Translations under genes and position numbers: made by a program
Source of the DNA: Arcticimaribacter sp965277835
GTDB taxonomy: Bacteria > Bacteroidota > Bacteroidia > Flavobacteriales > Flavobacteriaceae
Length of the DNA stretch: 64,000 nucleotides
Direction: 5' to 3'
Assembly (NCBI GenBank): GCA_965277835.1
Contig: OZ255841.1
Location: 434,001 to 498,000, forward strand
In this document: positions 38,757 through 47,302 of the stretch, in pieces
How positions within the stretch are numbered: the stretch's first letter is position 1
Layout: each line of letters opens with the position of its first letter
The notes under the pieces: model-generated
Told to the model about the DNA's origin: nothing
The model's database searches: none
Seen by the model: the letters and a program-made list of their open reading frames with translations, nothing else

Positions 38757-41351
38757 ATGGCAAGAAAAACAAAAATAGAACGATTTAGAGATTATGTGGT
38801 TTCTAAATTTCAGATATATAATAGTCTTTTTTTAACTCTTCCTTTCGAGTCAATTCCCCAAACAGCGCTTTTATTACCTCTGTTTTCTGATTTTTGCTCA
38901 AAAGGGTACGACACTAAATTGTCTCCAAAACAAATTGTAGATCAATTCTTTATGAGTTATGCTAAAGATATGAGCTTGAAAGATAGACATAACCTTCTTT
39001 TTAGCTTTTTGAAATATATTGAGCGGCAGGTTGTTTTGTTTGATGCCATAGAAGACGCTGGTTTTCCATTTGTTAATAATATGCACGGACGGGGAACACT
39101 TCGGTATATAAAAGAAACTACTAAAACTAAAAACAGTTTTTTTGAGCTTAAAAAATATTTGAACCGCTTTAAAGTTCGTGTAGTTCTTACGGCGCACCCT
39201 ACACAATTTTACCCAGATGCTGTTCTAGGGATAATTACGGATTTAGCAAAAGCATTGAAAGACGGTAATTTAGAGCAAATAAAATTGTTATTGGCGCAAC
39301 TAGGGAAAACACGTTTTTTTAACAAAGAAAAACCCTCACCTTTAGACGAAGCAATTAGCTTAATTTGGTTTTTAGAAAACATATTTTACGAATCTGCGAC
39401 TACAATTTATAATTATGTTGAGCAACATATTTTTGAAGGAGAGTCTATTGACAACACTATTTTTGAGCTTGGTTTTTGGCCTGGAGGCGATAGAGACGGC
39501 AACCCTTTTGTAACCCCAGAGATTACTTTGAAAACTGCAGAACGCCTACGTTTTACAGTTCTTAGAAACTATTATAGAGACCTGCGAAAGTTACGCAGGA
39601 AAATTACCTTTGATAAAGTAGATCAAATTATAGTAGATCTTGAGGCTATATTGTATAACATACTTTTTGGAACTAAAAAAGAAAACGATATTAGCCCTCA
39701 GTTTTTTATAGATAAGCTGTTAGGTGTAGAAGATATTTTGAAGGAAGAACACCAAAGCTTATATTTAAGTGAAATTGTTAGTTTACGAAATAAGATAAAG
39801 TTATTTGGGTTCCATTTTGCGTCCTTAGATATACGCCAAGACTCTCGAGTTCATAATTATGTTTTCGAAACAATTATTTCTCATCCAGATATTCATAAGC
39901 ATATTTCTGGGTTACCAAAAGAGTATTCTAAGTTATCAACCTCCGAACGTCTTTTGGTGTTAACTAAGTTAAGCGGAAAAATTCCTAGTAATTTATTTGA
40001 TGACGAAATTGTAAAGAATACTTTGGACTCTATATATGCAATGAAGGAAATTCAGGAGAGGAACGGCGAAAAAGGGTGTAACCGTTACATTATTAGTAAT
40101 TGTCAGAACGAAGAGAATATAATGCAACTCTTCGCTTTGCATCGCATTTGTGGATGGGAATCGCCTACGGTTGATTTAATTCCGCTTTTTGAAACCATTG
40201 ATGATTTAAAATCATCTAAGCAAGTTATGAATGCGATATATTCTAATGCTGATTATTCGAAGCACTTGAACACTAGAGGCATGAAGCAAACCATAATGCT
40301 TGGATTTTCTGACGGCACTAAAGACGGCGGATACCTTATGGCAAACTGGGGTATTTATAAGGCAAAAGAAGAACTCTCCGAGATTTCTAATACCTACGGT
40401 GTGTCTGTTGCTTTTTTCGATGGAAGAGGAGGACCTCCGGCACGAGGAGGAGGAAACACCCACGAGTTCTATGCCTCAATGGGAGATAAAATTCAGTCGG
40501 ATGACATTCAAGTAACCATTCAAGGGCAAACTATTAGTTCAAACTTTGGTACATTAGACTCTAGTCAATTTAACTTGGAGCAACTTTTAAGCTCGGGGAT
40601 ATCCAATCAAGTATTTAAGGATAGAAATAATAGCCTTACTGACGATAACCGTAAGACGATGCAAGAGTTAGCAGATTTAAGTTATACGACTTATAGTAAT
40701 TTTAAATCGCATCCTATGTTTGTACCATATTTAGAGCACATGAGTACACTAAATTATTATTCGAAAACAAATATTGGTAGTCGTCCTTCCAAACGATCGA
40801 ATTCTAACAAACTAAACTTTTCTGACCTTAGAGCAATCCCATTTGTTGGAAGCTGGAGCCAGTCTAAGCAAAATGTACCTGGCTTTTTTGGGGTAGGTTC
40901 TGCAATACATTCATTTGAGACCAATGGTAATTTTGATAGCGTTAAGTCGCTCTACGAAAACTCTATGTTTTTTAGAACGCTTATTGCAAATAGTACCATG
41001 AGTTTAACCAAATCATTTTTTAAACTCACAGCACACCTTAGTGAAGACGAAAAATTTGGTGCGTTTTGGAATATCATACACGATGAGTATATTTTAACAA
41101 AGCGTATGTTACTTAAACTCACAGGACACTCCGAACTTATGGAAGACCAGCCTGCTGGTAAAGAGTCGATTGAAATTCGTGAAAGTATAGTGCAACCTCT
41201 ATTAACGATACAGCAATATGCTTTGACTAATATACAAGAGATGAAAAAAATGGAGCAAGAGGAGGTATCGAAAGAAGACTTAGAAACCTATGAAAAATTA
41301 GTTACTAGATCGCTTTTTGGTAATATTAATGCAAGCAGAAATTCTGCGTAA
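38757..41351 (+). CDS. ppc: Phosphoenolpyruvate carboxylase, divergent Bacteroidota type
   Basis: The 864-residue enzyme fixes bicarbonate onto PEP to give oxaloacetate, an anaplerotic step. The first catalytic motif is VVLTAHPTQ (His147), and GFWPGGDRDGNPF (239-251) and GFSDGTKDGGYL near 516 are conserved. The mobile-loop motif, normally FHGRGG, reads FDGRGG (554-559), so the usual His is Asp555. The C-terminus, ending NINASRNSA, replaces the usual QNTG. Length and remaining motifs argue for a functional enzyme. It converges on aroB with 5 bp between stops. Confidence 0.92.
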   Translation: MARKTKIERFRDYVVSKFQIYNSLFLTLPFESIPQTALLLPLFSDFCSKGYDTKLSPKQIVDQFFMSYAKDMSLKDRHNLLFSFLKYIERQVVLFDAIEDAGFPFVNNMHGRGTLRYIKETTKTKNSFFELKKYLNRFKVRVVLTAHPTQFYPDAVLGIITDLAKALKDGNLEQIKLLLAQLGKTRFFNKEKPSPLDEAISLIWFLENIFYESATTIYNYVEQHIFEGESIDNTIFELGFWPGGDRDGNPFVTPEITLKTAERLRFTVLRNYYRDLRKLRRKITFDKVDQIIVDLEAILYNILFGTKKENDISPQFFIDKLLGVEDILKEEHQSLYLSEIVSLRNKIKLFGFHFASLDIRQDSRVHNYVFETIISHPDIHKHISGLPKEYSKLSTSERLLVLTKLSGKIPSNLFDDEIVKNTLDSIYAMKEIQERNGEKGCNRYIISNCQNEENIMQLFALHRICGWESPTVDLIPLFETIDDLKSSKQVMNAIYSNADYSKHLNTRGMKQTIMLGFSDGTKDGGYLMANWGIYKAKEELSEISNTYGVSVAFFDGRGGPPARGGGNTHEFYASMGDKIQSDDIQVTIQGQTISSNFGTLDSSQFNLEQLLSSGISNQVFKDRNNSLTDDNRKTMQELADLSYTTYSNFKSHPMFVPYLEHMSTLNYYSKTNIGSRPSKRSNSNKLNFSDLRAIPFVGSWSQSKQNVPGFFGVGSAIHSFETNGNFDSVKSLYENSMFFRTLIANSTMSLTKSFFKLTAHLSEDEKFGAFWNIIHDEYILTKRMLLKLTGHSELMEDQPAGKESIEIRESIVQPLLTIQQYALTNIQEMKKMEQEEVSKEDLETYEKLVTRSLFGNINASRNSA

Positions 41352-41356
41352 CATAT

Positions 41357-42415
41357 TTATTGGGCATAATATTCAAAAGAAGCCTTCAACAGGCTAGAAG
41401 GCACTTCAATATCAATTACAGGGTTACCGATAGCCTCTAAAAGCGCAAACTTTATTTTCCCATGGCTATTTTTCTTGTCGTGCTGCAAAAGGCTTAAAAT
41501 AGAATCTATCTCTTCGTTGCTAAATTCAACCTTTGGATAAATACCATTAAAGGTGGTTTTAATTTCGTTACACGTACTGCGCTCTAAGCCTACTATTTTT
41601 GTTGATATAAAAGATTCTAAAATCATACCAATAGCTATAGCTTCTCCGTGCAATAGGGTGGTTCTTTCGGTACTTGTTAAACAATACGACTCTATGGCGT
41701 GCCCAAGCGTATGCCCAAAGTTGAGTATTTTCCGCAAGCTGTTTTCATAGGGATCTTCTAAAACAACGGCGTTTTTAATCCCTACAGAATGATATATTAA
41801 CTCTTGAATATTGTGGTCGCTTATATTTTCGAAATCAGATAAAAGTGTCCAATACGTTTTGTCTCTAATTAAGCTGTGTTTTAGCATTTCGGCGTAGCCA
41901 CTTTTAAACTCAGGTGCAGGTAGGGTTTTAAGATACGCATCATCAATGAGAATTAGTTTAGGATTGACAATAACGCCTATTTGATTTTTAAGTGCTTTTA
42001 AATCTACTCCTGTTTTCCCACCGACCGAGGCATCGACCATTGAGAGCAGGGTAGTGGGTATGTTTATAAAATCGATGCCCCGCTTAAAAGTAGCAGCGAC
42101 AAACCCACCCAAGTCGGTTATAACGCCTCCGCCAAGGTTAATAAGCACACTTTTGCGGTCGGCACCTAAATTTGATAAAGCCTCCCATACCTTTAGGCAA
42201 GTTTCGATGTGCTTGTGTTCTTCGCCTGCTTCGATTGATATAATTTCTGGCGTTGTATTTAAAGCATTTAAAAAAAAGGGTAGGCAATGCGTTTCTGTAT
42301 TTGTATCAACAAGAATAAAAACAGAAGAATAGTGTTGTGCTTCAATAAAACTATTTAATATGCTGTACTGATTGTCAAACTCAATATTATATCCTTTTGC
42401 AGTAATGGTTTTCAT
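41357..42415 (-). CDS. aroB: 3-dehydroquinate synthase
   Basis: The second shikimate-pathway enzyme converts DAHP to 3-dehydroquinate using NAD and a divalent metal. Its 352 residues include the NAD-binding block INLGGGVITDLGGFVAAT near 92, PTTLLSMVDASVGGKTGVD near 120, and the metal ligands Glu in KSGYAEMLKH and His in LNFGHTLGHAIE. It stands alone on the minus strand, convergent with ppc. The 220-bp gap upstream (42416-42635) shows no gene. Confidence 0.96.
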   Translation of the reverse strand: MKTITAKGYNIEFDNQYSILNSFIEAQHYSSVFILVDTNTETHCLPFFLNALNTTPEIISIEAGEEHKHIETCLKVWEALSNLGADRKSVLINLGGGVITDLGGFVAATFKRGIDFINIPTTLLSMVDASVGGKTGVDLKALKNQIGVIVNPKLILIDDAYLKTLPAPEFKSGYAEMLKHSLIRDKTYWTLLSDFENISDHNIQELIYHSVGIKNAVVLEDPYENSLRKILNFGHTLGHAIESYCLTSTERTTLLHGEAIAIGMILESFISTKIVGLERSTCNEIKTTFNGIYPKVEFSNEEIDSILSLLQHDKKNSHGKIKFALLEAIGNPVIDIEVPSSLLKASFEYYAQ

Positions 42416-42635
42416 TCAAAATAAATTTCCTATAAAAATAATACTTAAAGTTGGTTTTGGTAGGTTAGCACATAGTTTTGTGCGTTTATACGGTGTTCTG
42501 TTTTGTGGCGCACTAATTTTAAGCGTTTTCTATAACTGTTATTTCTTCCTCAACTAAGCTATTAACCATAGATCATTTGGTTTAACTCTCTATTTAATAT
42601 TGTGATGTTTGCCTTTGGGTTAGTTTTAGACTTAA

Positions 42636-43004
42636 TTATTCTTTCGCCCTTTCTAGGTTTATTATTCTCGCTGTTTTACTGCAGTTTTCAACTTTTAATA
42701 GGTAGGGTTGGTTTTTAACTTTTGTGTTAATAGCATATATTTTGCAACTATCTCTTTTAACATCGCTTTTGCTAAAATCTATTTTCGCGTATTTCATTAG
42801 CGAAAGCAATGTTACGGAATCTAAACTCCACTCTGGTTTTATATGGTTAGACAAAACCCATTCTTTTTTCGATAAGTTGTTAAGCACACGCGCTTCTGGA
42901 CCATAATTGCATTGTGTTTTCTTTCCATTTAAAAAATATAATAGAAAAATTAACCCTATGGCAAACCCACCTAAATAATATCCCAGTCGTCTTATAAAAT
43001 TCAT
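42636..43004 (-). CDS. Membrane-anchored protein of unknown function (DUF4258-like)
   Basis: The 122 residues have one N-terminal transmembrane helix (about 7-26, RLGYYLGGFAIGLIFLLYFL) followed by a Lys-rich soluble domain with four scattered cysteines (for example KKTQCNYGP, KRDSCKIY, VENCSKT). It resembles short flavobacterial proteins annotated DUF4258, which I recall but cannot check here. It lies 9 bp downstream of tsaE and is probably the last gene of the porX-tsaE transcript. Function unknown. Confidence 0.7.
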   Translation of the reverse strand: MNFIRRLGYYLGGFAIGLIFLLYFLNGKKTQCNYGPEARVLNNLSKKEWVLSNHIKPEWSLDSVTLLSLMKYAKIDFSKSDVKRDSCKIYAINTKVKNQPYLLKVENCSKTARIINLERAKE

Positions 43005-43013
43005 TTGATGTCT

Positions 43014-43418
43014 TTATTTAAAAGAGATTTTTCTTTTGTGTTCATTTATGTATTCTAGTTTTATTCTGTGGTGTTGTGAGTTAATAAGTGGTTCAATTTT
43101 TTCTGGCCACTCAATTAAGCATACCATACCTGAGTCTAAGTATTCTTCGGTACCAATGTCTAAGGCTTCTTCGACAGATTCTAGCCGATAACAATCGAAA
43201 TGGTAAATAGACTGGTCTTTTGTTTTATATTCGTTTATCAATGAAAAAGTGGGGCTATTTACGGTATCTATTACACCCCATTGTACGCACAGTGCTTTTA
43301 TAAGCGTTGTTTTACCGAACCCTAGTCCGCCCTCAAACAGAAATACTTTATGTGTAGATTGTTGTATAATTTTTTTTGCAATAGTGCCAATTTCAACCAG
43401 TTCAAATACTTCAACCAT
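43014..43418 (-). CDS. tsaE: tRNA threonylcarbamoyladenosine biosynthesis ATPase TsaE
   Basis: The small ATPase (134 residues) drives the TsaB-TsaD cycle that makes t6A at position 37 of ANN-decoding tRNAs. The Walker A GGLGFGKTT is at 30-38, with conserved SPTFSLINEY near 72, HFDCYRLE near 90 and CLIEWPEKI near 118. It starts 3 bp after the porX stop, so both share a transcript. Confidence 0.93.
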   Translation of the reverse strand: MVEVFELVEIGTIAKKIIQQSTHKVFLFEGGLGFGKTTLIKALCVQWGVIDTVNSPTFSLINEYKTKDQSIYHFDCYRLESVEEALDIGTEEYLDSGMVCLIEWPEKIEPLINSQHHRIKLEYINEHKRKISFK

Positions 43419-43421
43419 CGC

Positions 43422-44981
43422 TTATTTTTTTGGTTGTAAAACAACAAAAGGGATTATCATTTCCTCCATAGAAATACCCCCATGCTGGTACGTATTCTTA
43501 AAGAGCGTAGCAAAATAGTTATAGTTTTTTGGATATACAAAGTATGTATAATCTAAAGCAAAAATATATTTGCTATTAAGGTTTGTTCGTGGCAATTGAA
43601 ATTTACTAGGCTCTTTGACTTCTAACACTTTGTTTGAAGGGAAGTTAAGGTTTCTACCATGTTTATACCTAAGGTTTAAGCTAGTATCTTTATCTCCAAC
43701 AACCTCAATATCTTGTGTTACGTTAACGGTGCCATGGTCTGTGGTGATAACTAGCTGAAACCCTAATTTACTTGCAGTATTGATTATTTCGAATAGAGGC
43801 GAGTTTTTAAACCAACTTACAGTTAAAGAACGATACGCTTTATTGTCTGAGGCGAGTTCTTTAATAATTTCCATTTCTGATTTTGCGTGAGAAATCATAT
43901 CTACAAAATTATAGACAACGGCGGTTAGTTTTTCGTTTTTATGATTTGCAAGAGATTTGGCTAGTAGTTTACCGTTTTTAAGGTTTGTTATTTTATGATA
44001 GCTTACTTTACCTTTTAAGTTTAAACGTTTTACTTGTGCCATTAAAAACTCTTTCTCAAATAAATTTTTTCCTCCTTCATCTGTGTCATTTTTCCACCAC
44101 TGAGGGTATAGCTCTGACATTTGTAACGGCATATGCCCCGAAAAGATAGAGTTTCTAGCATATTGTGTTGCAGTGGGTAATATGCTAAAATATGTGTCTT
44201 CTTTTTCTTTTTGATAAAAATCAATTATTATAGGCTCTATAGCTTTCCACTGGTCTAATCGAAGATTATCAATTACAAGTAATAGTGTAGGCTGATTATC
44301 TTTGAGTAGGGGCTTAATTTTATTTTTAAATAAAGTATGTGATAATTCAGGGGGCGAACCAAATCCTTTTACCCACTGTTCGTAAGAGTTAAACACGAAT
44401 TTGGAAAACAACTGATTTGCTTCTTTCATTTGGCTTTCAAAGATTTCGAGCATACTCGAGTCAATCAATTGCTCTAGCTCTAATTCCCAGTAAACCATTC
44501 GTTTATAAAAATCTGACCAATCTTGAGCAGAATTCAAATCCATTAAATCCAAGCTTATTTTTCTAAATTCTTGCTGATAATTATAAGACGTTTTTTCTGC
44601 TATGAGGTTTTTGTGTTTTAAGCATTTTTTTAATGAGAGTAAAATTTGATTGGGGTTAACGGGTTTTATTAGGTAGTCTGATATTTTTGAGCCGATAGCA
44701 TCGTCCATTATGTCTTCCTCTTCATTTTGAGTAACCATTATTATAGGTAACTCTGCTTGCTTGTTTTTAATTTGGGTTAGGGTTTCCAGTCCACTAAGCC
44801 CAGGCATATCTTCATCTAATAGAATAGCTTCAAATCGTTCTGTTTCGATTAAACTAATGGCTTCTTGCCCATTGCTACAGGGTTTTATGTGATAACCTTT
44901 GTTTGATAAAAAAAGAATATGTGATTTTAAATGGTCAATTTGGTCATCGACCCATAAAATTTTTATTGGCTGTGGATTCAT
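43422..44981 (-). CDS. porX: Type IX secretion response regulator/phosphatase PorX
   Basis: I chose the ATG at 44981 because the receiver domain begins there, giving 519 residues. The receiver domain (1-125) has Asp12/Asp13, phospho-acceptor Asp56 in ILLDEDMPG and a Lys in DYLIKPVNP. A helical linker leads to a PglZ alkaline-phosphatase-like domain (about 220-519) with metal-ligand motifs LLLVIDNLRLDQW and LVITTDHGTVNV. With sensor PorY and sigma factor SigP it controls type IX secretion genes. It diverges from the HD hydrolase gene. Confidence 0.93.
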   Translation of the reverse strand: MNPQPIKILWVDDQIDHLKSHILFLSNKGYHIKPCSNGQEAISLIETERFEAILLDEDMPGLSGLETLTQIKNKQAELPIIMVTQNEEEDIMDDAIGSKISDYLIKPVNPNQILLSLKKCLKHKNLIAEKTSYNYQQEFRKISLDLMDLNSAQDWSDFYKRMVYWELELEQLIDSSMLEIFESQMKEANQLFSKFVFNSYEQWVKGFGSPPELSHTLFKNKIKPLLKDNQPTLLLVIDNLRLDQWKAIEPIIIDFYQKEKEDTYFSILPTATQYARNSIFSGHMPLQMSELYPQWWKNDTDEGGKNLFEKEFLMAQVKRLNLKGKVSYHKITNLKNGKLLAKSLANHKNEKLTAVVYNFVDMISHAKSEMEIIKELASDNKAYRSLTVSWFKNSPLFEIINTASKLGFQLVITTDHGTVNVTQDIEVVGDKDTSLNLRYKHGRNLNFPSNKVLEVKEPSKFQLPRTNLNSKYIFALDYTYFVYPKNYNYFATLFKNTYQHGGISMEEMIIPFVVLQPKK

Positions 44982-44989
44982 TATATTTG
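44982..44989 (+). promoter_or_regulatory. -7 promoter element of the HD gene (TATATTTG)
   Basis: TATATTTG matches TAnnTTTG and begins on the base next to the porX start codon on the other strand, 16 bp before the HD start. Confidence 0.5.
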
Positions 44990-45005
44990 TTGAAATATCT
45001 AAAAG

Positions 45006-46217
45006 TTGAAAAATAATCAAAAATTGACATTATTGAATGATCCTATCTATGGATTTATTCACATTCATTCCCCAATCATTTTTAAATTATTAGAACACCC
45101 ATTTTTTCAACGCCTAAGAAGAATAACTCAAATGGGGCTTTCTTCTTTGGTATATCCCAGTGCAAGGCATACTAGGTTTGAACACGCTTTGGGATGTGTG
45201 CATTTAATGCAGAAAACTATTTTTATACTTAGACAGAAAGGAGTGTCGATAAGCGAAAAAGAGAGCGAGGCAATGCAAATTGCAATTATGTTACATGATA
45301 TTGGTCATGGGCCATTTTCTCATGCAATGGAACACAGTATTATTGGAATAGACCATGAATCGTTATCTATTCGGTTTATGGAAATTATAAATGAAGAGTT
45401 TAAAGGAGAATTAACCCTTGCAATAGCGATTTTTAAGGATGAATATCATCGGAAGTTTATGCATCAGTTAATTTCTAGTCAAATTGATTTGGATAGGTTA
45501 GATTATTTGAAACGCGATAGTTTTTTTACTGGCTCTACCGAAGGCAATATAAACTCTGAACGCATTATAGCAATGTTTAATGTAGTTGACAATAATATTG
45601 TTATAGAAGAAAAAGGAATACATTCGATTGAGAAATTTTTAATTGCCCGAAGGCTAATGTATTGGCAAGTATATCTTCACAAGACTAGCTTAGTAGCAGA
45701 GCTTTTATTGGAACGGTTGTTTGTTCATGCGCGTAAACTATATAAAAAAGAAACTGAATTGTCTACATCGAGCGCTTTCTCATATTTTCTTAAACAAGAT
45801 TTATCTAATATAAATTTAAGTGAATCTCTACGTCAATTTGTTTTATTAGATGATTACGATGTGTTTTTCTTGTTGAAAGAATGGCAAAAGCATTCTAATT
45901 TAGTTTTACAAGACCTTTCACATAGGATTTTAAATAGGGATTTGTTAAAAATCAGTATTCAGGATACGCCATTTACTAAAGAACAAGTTGAAGAGAAAAG
46001 AAGCCAGTTGTCTTCAAGGAATTTGAATAAAGAACAGATAGAAAACTATGTGTTTACAGGGAAAATTTCAAATCAAGCTTATTTTCCAAACAACGAAACT
46101 ATCAAAATTTTCACAAAACAGGGAGATGTATGTAGTTTTCAAGAGCTTTCGAAATTGTTCAAAGGAACTACTTTCTCAAACACAGAGTCAAAGTACTATT
46201 TATGTTTTGCAACTTAA
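45006..46217 (+). CDS. HD-domain phosphohydrolase (SAMHD1/dGTPase-like)
   Basis: The 403 residues hold an HD domain: HTRFEHALG (His60) and MLHDIGHGPFSHAMEH (His97, Asp98), then the distal Asp in SQIDLDRLDYLKRDSF, the pattern of SAMHD1-like and dGTPase-like hydrolases. It probably hydrolyses a nucleotide. TTG is taken as start because it opens the conserved N-terminus (KNNQKLTLLNDPIYGFI) and follows a -7 element. It diverges from porX and precedes lpxD. Confidence 0.85.
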   Translation: MKNNQKLTLLNDPIYGFIHIHSPIIFKLLEHPFFQRLRRITQMGLSSLVYPSARHTRFEHALGCVHLMQKTIFILRQKGVSISEKESEAMQIAIMLHDIGHGPFSHAMEHSIIGIDHESLSIRFMEIINEEFKGELTLAIAIFKDEYHRKFMHQLISSQIDLDRLDYLKRDSFFTGSTEGNINSERIIAMFNVVDNNIVIEEKGIHSIEKFLIARRLMYWQVYLHKTSLVAELLLERLFVHARKLYKKETELSTSSAFSYFLKQDLSNINLSESLRQFVLLDDYDVFFLLKEWQKHSNLVLQDLSHRILNRDLLKISIQDTPFTKEQVEEKRSQLSSRNLNKEQIENYVFTGKISNQAYFPNNETIKIFTKQGDVCSFQELSKLFKGTTFSNTESKYYLCFAT

Positions 46218-46263
46218 TCTTTTTAAGTAATATCTTTTTAGGGGCGTTTTAAGTTAATTTTTA

Positions 46264-46271
46264 TACTTTTG
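46264..46271 (+). promoter_or_regulatory. -7 promoter element of the lpx operon (TACTTTTG)
   Basis: TACTTTTG ends only 5 nt before the lpxD ATG at 46277, implying a very short or absent 5' untranslated region. Confidence 0.5.
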
Positions 46272-46276
46272 CAATA

Positions 46277-47302
46277 ATGAAATTTACCGCTAAACAAATT
46301 GCATCTATTGTGAACGGGTCTATTGTTGGTGATGCCAATATTGAAGTTTATAAACCTTCAAAAATAGAAGAAGGTTCAAAGGGTTCCATTTCTTTTTTGT
46401 CTAATACTAAATACAATCATTTTATTTATACAACAGAAGCTTCTGTTGTTATTATAAATGAGGGTTTTACCTTAGAAAAAGAGGTGAAACCTACTTTAAT
46501 TCGTGTGCAAGACGCAAACAAATCTTTTTCTCAACTTTTAGAATATTACGAAACTTTAATTGTAGAAGAAGCTGGGATATCAGAATTTGTATCTATTGAT
46601 AAAAGTGTAGACGTTGATTCTTCGTGCTATGTTGGTGAATTTACTGTGATTAAGAAGAATGTTCATTTAGGTAAAAATGTAAAAATTTACCCACAGGTTT
46701 TTATAGGAGAAGGGGTTGTTATAGGCGATAATACTCGAATTATGCCTGGAGTAAAAATAATGCAAGGGACAAAAATAGGTAACAATTGTATCATTAAATC
46801 GGGTAGCATTATTGGTTCCGATGGTTTTGGTTTTGCCCCACAAGGAGATAAAACATATAAAAGAACCCCTCAAATAGGTACTGTCGTTATTGGTGATAAT
46901 GTGTCAGTTGGAGCGAATACTACCATTGACCGAGCTACTTTAGGAGAGACCGTAATTAAAGACGGCGTAAAATTAGATAATCAAATTCAGATAGCTCATA
47001 ACGTTGAAATAGGTAAGAATACTGTTATTGCTGCTCAGACTGGGATTGCAGGCTCAACAAAAATTGGAGAGTCGTGCATGTTAGGTGGACAAGTAGGAAT
47101 AGTAGGCCACCTTAAAATAGGTAACAGGGTTCAAATTCAGGCTAAGTCTGGGGTAGCTAAAAGTGCAAAAGACAACGCCATGCTTAGAGGTAACCCAGCT
47201 TTTGAATATAATAACTATTCTAAGTCTTATATATATTTTAAGCAATTACCTAGCATAGTTAAACGTTTAGAACAATTAGAAAAAAAGGAAAGTGAAAAAT
47301 AA
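46277..47302 (+). CDS. lpxD: UDP-3-O-acylglucosamine N-acyltransferase
   Basis: The third lipid A enzyme adds the N-linked 3-hydroxyacyl chain from acyl-ACP. Its 341 residues have an N-terminal uridine-binding domain (1-100) and a left-handed beta-helix of hexapeptide repeats (about 105-300). The catalytic His241 lies in DNQIQIAHNVEIG, and GSDGFGF (180-186) is the canonical acyl-pocket motif. It overlaps lpxC by TAATG. A second lpxD-like gene lies at 50066. Confidence 0.95.
   Translation: MKFTAKQIASIVNGSIVGDANIEVYKPSKIEEGSKGSISFLSNTKYNHFIYTTEASVVIINEGFTLEKEVKPTLIRVQDANKSFSQLLEYYETLIVEEAGISEFVSIDKSVDVDSSCYVGEFTVIKKNVHLGKNVKIYPQVFIGEGVVIGDNTRIMPGVKIMQGTKIGNNCIIKSGSIIGSDGFGFAPQGDKTYKRTPQIGTVVIGDNVSVGANTTIDRATLGETVIKDGVKLDNQIQIAHNVEIGKNTVIAAQTGIAGSTKIGESCMLGGQVGIVGHLKIGNRVQIQAKSGVAKSAKDNAMLRGNPAFEYNNYSKSYIYFKQLPSIVKRLEQLEKKESEK

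Noticed and set aside
42372..42557. Small plus-strand frame over the aroB start and the gap upstream
   Set aside because: It overlaps the aroB 5' end antisense and its composition is that of AT-rich noise.
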